Shown here piece by piece: positions 47,786-54,595 of a stretch of 64,000 bases of DNA. Source of the stretch: Pseudomonas rhizophila (GTDB lineage Bacteria; Pseudomonadota; Gammaproteobacteria; Pseudomonadales; Pseudomonadaceae); contig NZ_CP024081.1 of assembly GCF_003033885.1 (NCBI RefSeq), forward strand, positions 4,427,919 to 4,491,918, in the 5' to 3' direction. The number at the start of each line of letters is the position of its first letter. Position 1 is the stretch's first letter. The notes under the pieces are model-generated. The model was not told the origin of the DNA. It worked only from the letters and a program-made list of their open reading frames with translations, and ran no database searches. Made by a program: the position numbers and the translations under genes.

Positions 47786-47913
47786 TTTCTCTCTCCTTCG
47801 GCAGGCCATCAGCATACCTGCTGTTTTCACGCGAGGCAGCGTTGCGATGGTTATGGGGGCGGGAAATGAAAAAGCCAGGCGAAATGGGTAACACCGATCA
47901 GTCGGGCCAAAAC

Positions 47914-48005
47914 CTGTGGGAGCGAGCCTGCTCGCGATAGCGGTGGGTCAGCTTGTGGTGATGCTGGATGTGCCGGCGCCATCGCGAGCAAGCCCGCTCC
48001 CACAG
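47914..48005. repeat. REP-type inverted pair
   Basis: CTGTGGGAGCGAGCCTGCTC and its inverse flank about 45 bp in the 304-bp gap between galU and gorA. The rest of the gap holds the galU terminator and the gorA promoter region. Confidence 0.75.
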
Positions 48006-48037
48006 GGGTTTTGTTGGAGTGAGAGCATTATCCAGAC

Positions 48038-48070
48038 AAAAAAACGCCCCGAACCGGTCGGGGCGTTTTT
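48038..48070 (-). terminator. Rho-independent terminator of galU
   Basis: Hairpin AACGCCCC/GGGGCGTT with a GACCGGTTC-like loop and a T-tract on the minus strand, 20 bp after the galU stop. Confidence 0.9.
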
Positions 48071-48089
48071 CAAGGTGCGGCGCAGGCGA

Positions 48090-48929
48090 TCAGTACGCCT
48101 TACCCGTCTTGTAGAAGTTCTCGAAGCAGAAGTTGGTCGCGTCGATGTAGCCTTCGGCGCCACCGCAGTCGAAACGCTTGCCTTTGAATTTGTAGGCCAT
48201 GACGCAGCCGTTCTGGGCCTGCTTCATCAGGGCGTCGGTGATCTGGATTTCACCGCCCTTGCCTGGCTCGGTCTGTTCGATCAGGTCGAAGATGTCCGGG
48301 GTCAGGATGTAGCGACCGATGATCGCCAGGTTCGACGGTGCATCTTCAGGCTTTGGTTTTTCAACCATGCTGTGGACGCGGTAGATGTCGTCGCGGATCA
48401 TTTCGCCGGCGATTACGCCGTACTTGTTGGTTTCCTGCGGATCGACTTCCTGGATCGCCACGATGGAGCAGCGGAACTGCTTGTACAGCTTGACCATCTG
48501 GGTCAACACGCCGTCGCCTTCGAGGTTGACGCACAGGTCGTCCGCCAGGACCACGGCGAAAGGTTCGTCACCAATCAGTGGGCGACCGGTCAGGATCGCG
48601 TGGCCCAGGCCTTTCATTTCGGTCTGGCGGGTGTAGGAGAACGAACATTCGTCCAGCAGTTTGCGGATGCCGACCAGGTACTTCTCTTTGTCGGTGCCCT
48701 TGATCTGGTTTTCCAGCTCGTAGCTGATGTCGAAATGGTCTTCCAGGGCGCGCTTGCCGCGGCCAGTAACGATGGAGATTTCCGTCAAGCCCGCAGCAAG
48801 GGCTTCTTCGACGCCGTACTGGATCAGTGGCTTGTTCACCACCGGCAGCATTTCTTTGGGCATGGCTTTAGTCGCTGGCAGGAAGCGAGTACCGTAACCG
48901 GCTGCTGGGAACAAGCATTTCTTGATCAT
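48090..48929 (-). CDS. galU: UTP-glucose-1-phosphate uridylyltransferase
   Basis: 279 residues. Nucleotidyltransferase signature FPAAGYGTRFLPATKAMPKEMLPV, then KPLIQYGVEEALAAG, LGHAILTGRPLIGDEPFAVVLADDL, VEKPKPEDAPSNLAIIGRYILTPDIFD and the C-terminal FDCGGAEGYIDA. It makes UDP-glucose for lipopolysaccharide core, exopolysaccharide and trehalose synthesis. Divergent from the 71-aa gene; the 233-bp intergenic region shows no further gene. Confidence 0.95.
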   Translation of the reverse strand: MIKKCLFPAAGYGTRFLPATKAMPKEMLPVVNKPLIQYGVEEALAAGLTEISIVTGRGKRALEDHFDISYELENQIKGTDKEKYLVGIRKLLDECSFSYTRQTEMKGLGHAILTGRPLIGDEPFAVVLADDLCVNLEGDGVLTQMVKLYKQFRCSIVAIQEVDPQETNKYGVIAGEMIRDDIYRVHSMVEKPKPEDAPSNLAIIGRYILTPDIFDLIEQTEPGKGGEIQITDALMKQAQNGCVMAYKFKGKRFDCGGAEGYIDATNFCFENFYKTGKAY

Positions 48930-49162
48930 ATAAGTCCTTGAAAAGGCGGTGTGTACGAGTTTCGGCGCAGTCTAATCAGGCCGCAGGCACCTTACAATGC
49001 CCAAGCTGGCCAACCGATGCCATCATAGAGAAATAAAAAATGGCGGATAGTTCAATCATCTTTCATTGCGAGGGCCAAGCGGTCTCACTGTACGCTCATG
49101 GGCGCTGTTTGCGAGCATTTGACGTATCATGGCGCTCTTGATCCCGCCAATGAGGCAGTTAG

Positions 49163-49378
49163 ATGTCGGCAACAAAAAACGCAAACGGTTATTCGGTCAG
49201 CCAGGACAAAGACGGTCAGTGGTGGATCATCAACTACCACGGTGAACAGGTCGCCGGCCCCTTGCCCAGCAAAGCGATGGCGGTGGAAGTGGCCGCCGTG
49301 TTTCAGGACGAGCGCGCTGCCCCGGCAACCAAAGAGCGTGAAACGGCTCCAGCGCGCAGCCCCCGTCGTAAAAAGTAA
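49163..49378 (+). CDS. Hypothetical 71-aa protein
   Basis: Not recognised. 71 residues: an N-terminal part with YSVSQDKDGQWWIINYHGEQVAGPLPSK resembling a small beta hairpin domain, then a helix (AMAVEVAAVFQDE) and a basic tail ending SPRRKK. AGGCAGTTAG precedes the ATG. Codon use is like that of its neighbours. Its length and composition fit a conserved small protein of Pseudomonas without known function. Confidence 0.55.
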   Translation: MSATKNANGYSVSQDKDGQWWIINYHGEQVAGPLPSKAMAVEVAAVFQDERAAPATKERETAPARSPRRKK

Positions 49379-49494
49379 CGAGACAAGCCTCAAGTAAATG
49401 TCGCCTGGACATGGAACGGGGCTTTGTTTATCTGTACCGAAATGGCCATTCGCTATAACCTCGCGCCAGCCCCTTCCTTCTCGATGACGATTCC

Positions 49495-49776
49495 ATGAAA
49501 AAATTTCTGGCGCTGTTTGCAGTCCTGGCCCTGGCAGGCTGTGCCACAGCCGAAAAAACCTACCTGAACACCGGCGAACAAGGCCTGACCATCGATTGCT
49601 CGGGCGAAGCGAACTCCTGGGCCACCTGTTATGAAAAGGCTGACGCCTCCTGTGCCGGCACCGGCTACCGCATCGTCGGTACCGATGGCACGCCGCAAGC
49701 CAAGGAAAGCGACAAGACCCTGGGTGTGGATGTCGGCAACTTCACCAGCCGCAGCGTCCTGGTGGTGTGTAAATAA
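49495..49776 (+). CDS. Small lipoprotein
   Basis: 93 residues with a lipoprotein signal: MKKFLALFAVLALAGC, where Cys16 in the lipobox LAGC would be lipidated. The mature part has three to four further cysteines (IDCSG, ATCYEKADASC, VVCK), likely disulfide-bonded, and the motif CYEKADASCAGTGYRIV found in many envelope-attached small lipoproteins. Inner- or outer-membrane anchored; function unknown. Convergent with the 76-aa gene. Confidence 0.75.
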   Translation: MKKFLALFAVLALAGCATAEKTYLNTGEQGLTIDCSGEANSWATCYEKADASCAGTGYRIVGTDGTPQAKESDKTLGVDVGNFTSRSVLVVCK

Positions 49777-49793
49777 ACCCGTGGTCTGACATC

Positions 49794-50024
49794 TCAGATG
49801 TGGATCTCGGCGAACTTGATCCCCAGGCCGCGGATGATCTCGATCAGGTCATCGAGGCGGCTGAAGGATTCAACTTCGTCCTGGTCGTCCACCAGAAAAA
49901 AGCTGCGTCCTGCGCTTTTCTTGAAAAAGACGATCCACTCCCCCGGGGTCGCCGGGTTCTGAATCACATGGGTGGCGCAGATAAGACCTTCTGCATGGCG
50001 CTCACGCACCTGCTCGCGCTTCAT
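49794..50024 (-). CDS. Hypothetical 76-aa protein
   Basis: 76 residues, no signal peptide. It contains PATPGEWIVFFKKSAGRSFFLVDDQDEVESFSRLDDLIEIIRGLGIKFAEIHI (here from about residue 24), a beta-beta-alpha-beta pattern. Similar short proteins occur across Pseudomonas, sometimes with plasmid-replication names that nothing in the sequence supports. Function unknown. Convergent with the small lipoprotein gene 18 bp away. Confidence 0.55.
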   Translation of the reverse strand: MKREQVRERHAEGLICATHVIQNPATPGEWIVFFKKSAGRSFFLVDDQDEVESFSRLDDLIEIIRGLGIKFAEIHI

Positions 50025-50044
50025 CGACTGACTCCATAAATGAC

Positions 50045-50077
50045 AATGCCGCCAACGTCGACCGTGGCGGCATTTTT
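50045..50077 (+). terminator. Hairpin with plus-strand T-tract
   Basis: AATGCCGCCA/TGGCGGCATT with a 10-nt loop is followed by TTTTTTG on the plus strand. No plus-strand gene ends directly before it, so it may end read-through from 49776 or act, less ideally, for the minus-strand lipoprotein gene that ends at 50134. Confidence 0.45.
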
Positions 50078-50133
50078 TGTCGAGGGCAGCAGTTTATCCG
50101 ATGCCCGGCCTGCTCGTCAGGCCGAGCCCGGGC

Positions 50134-50484
50134 TCAACCGGAAATGCAGGCGTTGGCCGCATCCTGCACATCACCCGGACGCACGGGCACGTTGGACAGG
50201 CTTTCGTGCAGCTTGATACTGCTGCCACTGGAGCGCTCGTCAATGTCGAACACCGCCGCCGGCAGCGTCGACAATTTGCCGGGGACGATCAAGCGCACGC
50301 CATTCTTGTGAGGTTCCATTTGCAGCGGACCCCGGGTGCTGGCCAGCTTGTCAGCGACGCACTGGGCATATTCCTGAGGTTTCTTTCCGGAGATGACATT
50401 CATGGTGGGCGGCGTCTGGTTGATGTCCGATACCGATGCACATCCACTCATGGCCAATGCCAACACCCACACGCTGCGCTTCAT
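50134..50484 (-). CDS. Hypothetical lipoprotein, 116 aa
   Basis: 116 residues. Lipoprotein signal MKRSVWVLALAMSGC with lipobox AMSGC. The mature part (SVSDINQTPPTMNVISGKKPQEYAQCVADKLAS..., from residue 17) contains two more cysteines and a C-terminal DVQDAANACISG. An excellent GGAGGAATCAT before ATG decides the start at 50484. Function unknown. Confidence 0.7.
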   Translation of the reverse strand: MKRSVWVLALAMSGCASVSDINQTPPTMNVISGKKPQEYAQCVADKLASTRGPLQMEPHKNGVRLIVPGKLSTLPAAVFDIDERSSGSSIKLHESLSNVPVRPGDVQDAANACISG

Positions 50485-50683
50485 ATGATTCCTCCGATAA
50501 AGATCCTCCGACAATGCAAACGCTGCTTTTCTCCAGCATCCTGCGTCTTTTTTTGCGCATCCTGCGATAAATGAACAAAGCGTGGGGCGCAGGCCGGATA
50601 TTAGCACCCGGTGCTGATAAACTGCGCAGCATTGACCTTGCTATCGTTTTGATTTGGTAGAAAAAGCCCTTCTGGAGGCGCCC

Positions 50684-50986
50684 ATGAAATTCATACACCA
50701 GCGCGAACACCTCAACGAAGACGATATCGTCGTCATCGAATGCTCTCAAATGTGCAACATCCGCTTGATGAACGACGCCAACTTCCGCAGCTTCAAGAAC
50801 GGCGGCCGGCACACCTATCACGGCGGCGCGTTCGACACGTTCCCGGCCAGGATCACCGCACCGAGCACCGGTTTCTGGAACATCACCATCGACACCGTCA
50901 ACCGCCGTGCCATCAGCGTCACGCGCAAGCCGACCCTGACCCACAAAATCAAAATCATCCGGCGCTCCAGCTCGAAACTGAGCTGA
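50684..50986 (+). CDS. DUF1883-type small protein
   Basis: 100 residues, no signal peptide. The protein MKFIHQREHLNEDDIVVIEC-NIRLMND..., with GGRHTYHGGAFDTFPARIT and GFWNITIDTVNRR, matches what I know as the DUF1883 domain: a small all-beta module found alone or fused to TIR or other domains. Function unknown. CTGGAGGCGCCC precedes the ATG. The 56-aa gene follows after 27 bp and may be co-transcribed. Confidence 0.65.
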   Translation: MKFIHQREHLNEDDIVVIECSQMCNIRLMNDANFRSFKNGGRHTYHGGAFDTFPARITAPSTGFWNITIDTVNRRAISVTRKPTLTHKIKIIRRSSSKLS

Positions 50987-51013
50987 GCATCGCCCTTCAA
51001 GACAGGCAAAACC

Positions 51014-51184
51014 GTGGCCCAGACAACCAAATACGTCATCAAGTACAAGCTCAACGGCGAACGCCGCTTCGAATTCGCGCAACTGGAAACCGGCACAAAG
51101 GAAGAAGCCATGGCAGCGCTGCAGGCGATCCATGGCCAGACCGATGATGTGATCAGCGACGTCAGGGTCAGTAAACCGTTGTAA
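51014..51184 (+). CDS. Hypothetical 56-aa protein with GTG start
   Basis: A short reading frame from GTG at 51014 to TAA at 51184. GACAGG lies seven bases before the GTG. The product starts VAQTTKYVIKYKLNGERR and continues with EFAQLETGTKEEAMAALQAI and DDVISDVRVSKPL, a beta-hairpin plus helix plus strand. The strong codon bias at third positions and the proximity to the DUF1883 gene support a real gene. Function unknown. Confidence 0.6.
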   Translation: MAQTTKYVIKYKLNGERRFEFAQLETGTKEEAMAALQAIHGQTDDVISDVRVSKPL

Positions 51185-51201
51185 AGGTTTCGTAGGCTCT
51201 T

Positions 51202-51333
51202 TGTGGCGAGGGGGCTTGCCCTGATTGGCGGCGCAGCAATCGTCAAGCCGGTGTACATCGCCTGCCGGAAGATTGCATCCGCCCCTTGGACCGGCTGCGC
51301 CAACCAGCGCAAGCAAGCGCCCTCGCCACTAAG
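51202..51333. repeat. Degenerate REP-type inverted pair
   Basis: TGTGGCGAGGGGGCTTGCCC on the left and AAGCGCCCTCGCCACTAA on the right are diverged members of the GTGGCGAGGG family; the spacer carries further short inverted segments (GCCGGTGTACATCGCCTGCCGG). Confidence 0.6.
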
Positions 51334-51343
51334 AATGCTTGCC

Positions 51344-52906
51344 TTATCTCAAATGTTGCACCGCAGGAAAATAAGACGATTTAAGTTGAAGAGTACTTCC
51401 CCCGGCTAAGTCTCTCACGACCCCATGGGTCTGATTCTCATGCCCCCGTCTCGCCCAATACCAAGAATTCGGCCAACCCAGTATCGAGGGTAAATCGCCT
51501 TCGTGCCGGTAGTTCCCAATGAAAGCATCATAGACAGCTTCCTCGAGTACCCCACCCTGCCCCCACATGACACTGACCAGAAGTGAGACTATCTGCACGC
51601 CTGAAACCGTGATGGTATAGGACGCAGAGACGCCGTCCCCGTCGGTGACAGTGATTTGCGCCTGGCCATTGCCCGCGGCACGCACATACCCCGTATCCGC
51701 GTCCACCACAGCCACTTGTGGGTTCGATGACGAGTATTTGTGGGGAGGAACCCCACCTACCGCGACACGCGTGTAACTCGCGTTGCTGGAGGGGATTGGA
51801 TTGTTGGGCAATCGATGGTCCGCAATGACGTAGTTCTGCGTGGCCATGACATAGGCGTCCCCAAAGCTCAGAGGGAACGCCACGGTCAGGTCTCTTGCCG
51901 ACGACACCTGACCGCTACCGTAGAGCGCTTTCGCGGTAAAACTGTGCTCACCGAGAGCCAGACCGATGACGGCGAAGTTCCAGATACCATCGCTGCTGGC
52001 GTGGGCAGAACCTTTGAAATCGGCACCGTCAAAAATATCCACTCCTTTATCGCCACTGGCGGTGCCGCTGAGCATGACGGCCGTTTCCACAGTGCTTGCG
52101 CCATGCGGAATTTCAACTTCTTTGCCGTCCTTCACTGAGGTGATTTCTGGCGGAGCAAGTCGGTTCAGGTGAATATCCAGAACATAAACTGACGACTGAC
52201 TGGAATTGCCCAACTGGTCGAGAACCCTGAACTCGACCTGTGCCCTGCGGTTGTCACCCGCTTCCTGGAATTTGTCGGTGAACAGTGTCCTCACCTCCGG
52301 GACCGGGGCGCCGTCGGCTATCTCCCATTCATCGGTCGCATCGCCCAGCAGAAACTGAATACGATCGTAGGGCCGCCGGTTGCTGTAGTCGAAACCGAAC
52401 GTCACCCCTTGCGCCGCCCGCTCGGCGCTGACCCCTTCGTCGATTACATCGGCTGGAATCAGCAGTTCCAGGCCTTCCGGCGCAGGTTCACCCGGAGCAC
52501 GCAGGTGATACAGGAAGGTCAAGTCATCCGAGACCTCGTCGCCGCCGCTGGCGCGGGTCACTTTGTAGTACAGCCGGTTGACGCAATGACGCAACCGCCT
52601 GTGGGGTACATACAAGCGCATGCGCAGGCTTTCCTCCCCCGGCCGGACTGTATCGCCTGTCACGGGAGCGGGCTCGTCATTGAGATACAAGTCAGCCCGA
52701 TCATCCGCTTCCAATGTCCAGGAATGACTCTGGGCCAATACCCATGGATCAATCAGACATTCAAGGCCCTTGGGCTGGTCGTCGTAAAGGCTTTTGGGGA
52801 TACCCACCTGGGCAATGCCGGCCGGTCTCACCGGGGTGACCCAACCCATGATGATCACAGGGTGCAACTTGAATAGTTCGTTCAATGTGCTGGATTGGAT
52901 ATCCAT
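51344..52906 (-). CDS. Hypothetical 520-aa Ig-like (Big_2-containing) protein
   Basis: 520 residues, no signal peptide. The N-terminal 240 residues are not recognised (HPVIIMGWVTPVRPAG, FLYHLRAPGEPAPEG). They are followed by an Ig-like module (ITSVKDGKEVEIPHGAS to GEHSFTAKALYGSGQ) and a bacterial Ig-like Big_2-type module (YSSSNPQVAVVDADTGYVRAAGNGQAQITVTD). The C-terminal part has EEAVYDAFIGNYRHEGDLPSILGWPNSWYWARR. The downstream ATG of an ATGATG pair is chosen because AGGAG is six bases away; the frame stays open to 53128 but the lux-box-like site would then be inside the gene. It is a candidate surface or secreted protein. Confidence 0.65.
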   Translation of the reverse strand: MDIQSSTLNELFKLHPVIIMGWVTPVRPAGIAQVGIPKSLYDDQPKGLECLIDPWVLAQSHSWTLEADDRADLYLNDEPAPVTGDTVRPGEESLRMRLYVPHRRLRHCVNRLYYKVTRASGGDEVSDDLTFLYHLRAPGEPAPEGLELLIPADVIDEGVSAERAAQGVTFGFDYSNRRPYDRIQFLLGDATDEWEIADGAPVPEVRTLFTDKFQEAGDNRRAQVEFRVLDQLGNSSQSSVYVLDIHLNRLAPPEITSVKDGKEVEIPHGASTVETAVMLSGTASGDKGVDIFDGADFKGSAHASSDGIWNFAVIGLALGEHSFTAKALYGSGQVSSARDLTVAFPLSFGDAYVMATQNYVIADHRLPNNPIPSSNASYTRVAVGGVPPHKYSSSNPQVAVVDADTGYVRAAGNGQAQITVTDGDGVSASYTITVSGVQIVSLLVSVMWGQGGVLEEAVYDAFIGNYRHEGDLPSILGWPNSWYWARRGHENQTHGVVRDLAGGSTLQLKSSYFPAVQHLR

Positions 52907-52981
52907 CATGCTCTCCTGGTGGGTGACAATCGCGAGCCTCTCGGGAACGTCGTTATCACACTCCAGGGCGGGGGAACTGGC

Positions 52982-53001
52982 TACTGTCAGATCTAACAGG
53001 T
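52982..53001 (-). promoter_or_regulatory. lux-box-like operator upstream of the 520-aa gene
   Basis: TACTGTCAGATCTAACAGGT, one base different from the site at 32742 and again about 75 bp before the start codon. On the minus strand a possible -10 element GATAAC lies about 24 bp toward the gene. The conserved sequence also extends one to two bases on each side (CTACTG...GGTnT). Confidence 0.6.
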
Positions 53002-53126
53002 GTCGTGACGTTTGAGACAAATGGTTGGGTTGAGCTCGGTCAAGGGACATTGACCGCAAGCCCCGGAGTGCCGCAGACCTGAGCGCCTGCCAGACTGACC
53101 GCACTCTATTTGCCAGGTCTTCGATC

Positions 53127-53855
53127 ATGCTCCCGAGCCTTCATGCGCCCTCGCTGGCCCAACACGTCAACACCCTTGACTGGCCCTCCCTGGAACAAGA
53201 CCTCGACCAGGACGGCAGCGCAATCATCCGTAACCTGCTTACGGCCGAGCAATGCAGGATGCTCAGTGGCCTATACGCCGAACCCAACCTTTTCCGTTCG
53301 AAGGTGATCATGGCCCGCCACGGATTCGGGCGCGGGGAGTATCAGTATTTTCGCTATCCGCTGCCCGACCTAGTCCAGCAGTTGCGTCAATCCTTGTATC
53401 CGCGGTTGGTACCGCTGGCCAATCGCTGGAACGAATGCATGGGCCTTGAGGTGCGCTACCCCTCCGAGCATCCGGCTTTCATTGAACGCTGTCACACCGC
53501 CGGGCAACGGCGTCCTACGCCGTTGTTGCTGCAATACGGCCCGCAGGACTACAACTGCCTGCATCAGGACCTGTACGGCGAGCACGTATTCCCGCTGCAG
53601 GTGGCGATTCTGCTGTCGGAACCGGGCCAGGACTTTACCGGCGGCGAGTTCGTTCTCACGGAGCAGCGCCCGCGCATGCAGTCACGTGCGCAGGTTATCG
53701 ATCTGAAACAGGGCGATGCTCTGTTATTTGCCGTGCACCAACGGCCGGTCAAAGGCGTTCGCGGTTATTATCGGGTGAACATGCGCCATGGCGTCAGCCG
53801 CGTGCACAGCGGTAGCCGGCATACACTTGGAATCATTTTTCATGATGCGCAGTGA
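53127..53855 (+). CDS. 2-Oxoglutarate/Fe(II)-dependent oxygenase (prolyl-hydroxylase-like)
   Basis: 242 residues of the 2OG-Fe(II) oxygenase superfamily. The iron-binding His-x-Asp is in CLHQDLYGEHVFPLQ and the distal His plus the oxoglutarate-binding Arg are in NMRHGVSRVHSGSRHTLGIIFHDA. LSEPGQDFTGGEFVLTE is the core beta-strand. The substrate is unknown; the gene overlaps alkB (by 11 bp), which suggests a shared role or transcript in alkylation damage. Its start overlaps the upstream frame of the divergent 520-aa gene. Confidence 0.8.
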   Translation: MLPSLHAPSLAQHVNTLDWPSLEQDLDQDGSAIIRNLLTAEQCRMLSGLYAEPNLFRSKVIMARHGFGRGEYQYFRYPLPDLVQQLRQSLYPRLVPLANRWNECMGLEVRYPSEHPAFIERCHTAGQRRPTPLLLQYGPQDYNCLHQDLYGEHVFPLQVAILLSEPGQDFTGGEFVLTEQRPRMQSRAQVIDLKQGDALLFAVHQRPVKGVRGYYRVNMRHGVSRVHSGSRHTLGIIFHDAQ

Positions 53856-54522
53856 CGACACCCCTATCACGCTGGACCTGTTCGCCGACGAGACGCCGAC
53901 GACACCCGGCCTGACCGAACAGATCGGCGAGCAAGCGTTTGTGTTGCGTGGTTTCGCCCTGCCCTGGCTCGAACGTTTGCTGCCGGCCCTGGAAGCGGTG
54001 TTGCTGGCCGCGCCGTTCCGGCAGATGGTCACGCCTGGCGGTTTTACCATGTCAGTGGCCTTGAGCAGTTGCGGCGCGCTGGGCTGGACCACCGACCGCA
54101 CTGGCTATCGCTACACGGCCCATGACCCACAGACCGGCGCCCCCTGGCCCGACATGCCAGCGGTGTTCCGCGAACTGGCCCAGGCCGCCGCCCGACAGGC
54201 CCACTTCGAGCACTTCGAGCCCGACGCCTGCCTGATCAACCGTTACGTGCCCGGCGCGCGAATGTCGCTGCATCAGGACAAGAACGAACGCTGCCTCAGC
54301 GCCCCCATCGTCTCCATGTCCCTGGGCTTGCCGGCGGTGTTCCAGTTCGGCGGGTTCGAGCGCAGCGACAAAAGTCTGCGCGTTCCACTGTTCCACGGCG
54401 ACATCGTGGTCTGGGGCGGCGTGGACCGGTTGCGTTATCACGGCGTGCTGCCGCTCAAGCAAGGCCAGCATCCGAAGCTGGGCGCCCAGCGGATCAACCT
54501 GACGTTCCGCACCGCCGGGTAA
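53845..54522 (+). CDS. alkB: Alkylated DNA repair dioxygenase AlkB
   Basis: 225 residues. AlkB-type Fe(II)/2OG dioxygenase: the N-terminal FALPWLERLLPALEAV, substrate loop FTMSVALSSCGALGWTTDRTGYRY, iron ligands in RMSLHQDKNERCL (His-x-Asp) and RYHGVLPLKQG (His), and the 2OG-binding RINLTFR. It demethylates 1-methyladenine and 3-methylcytosine oxidatively. The ATG at 53845 (or 53842) lies within the end of the preceding oxygenase gene, so the two are translationally coupled. Confidence 0.92.
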   Translation: MRSDDTPITLDLFADETPTTPGLTEQIGEQAFVLRGFALPWLERLLPALEAVLLAAPFRQMVTPGGFTMSVALSSCGALGWTTDRTGYRYTAHDPQTGAPWPDMPAVFRELAQAAARQAHFEHFEPDACLINRYVPGARMSLHQDKNERCLSAPIVSMSLGLPAVFQFGGFERSDKSLRVPLFHGDIVVWGGVDRLRYHGVLPLKQGQHPKLGAQRINLTFRTAG

Positions 54523-54595
54523 CCGTGCAGAATTCAACCGCAAGACCCGGAGTGTTGCCATCTCACAGGCTCGCTACCTTAGCCAAAACGGGCCA

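Noticed and set aside
46478..47869. 463-codon open frame opposite gorA
   Set aside because: Antisense shadow of glutathione reductase; no ribosome-binding site and unlikely residue composition.
52907..53128. Upstream extension of the 520-aa gene to an ATG at 53128
   Set aside because: It would place the lux-box-like site and probable promoter inside the coding region and overlap the divergent oxygenase start; a good ribosome-binding site supports the later start.
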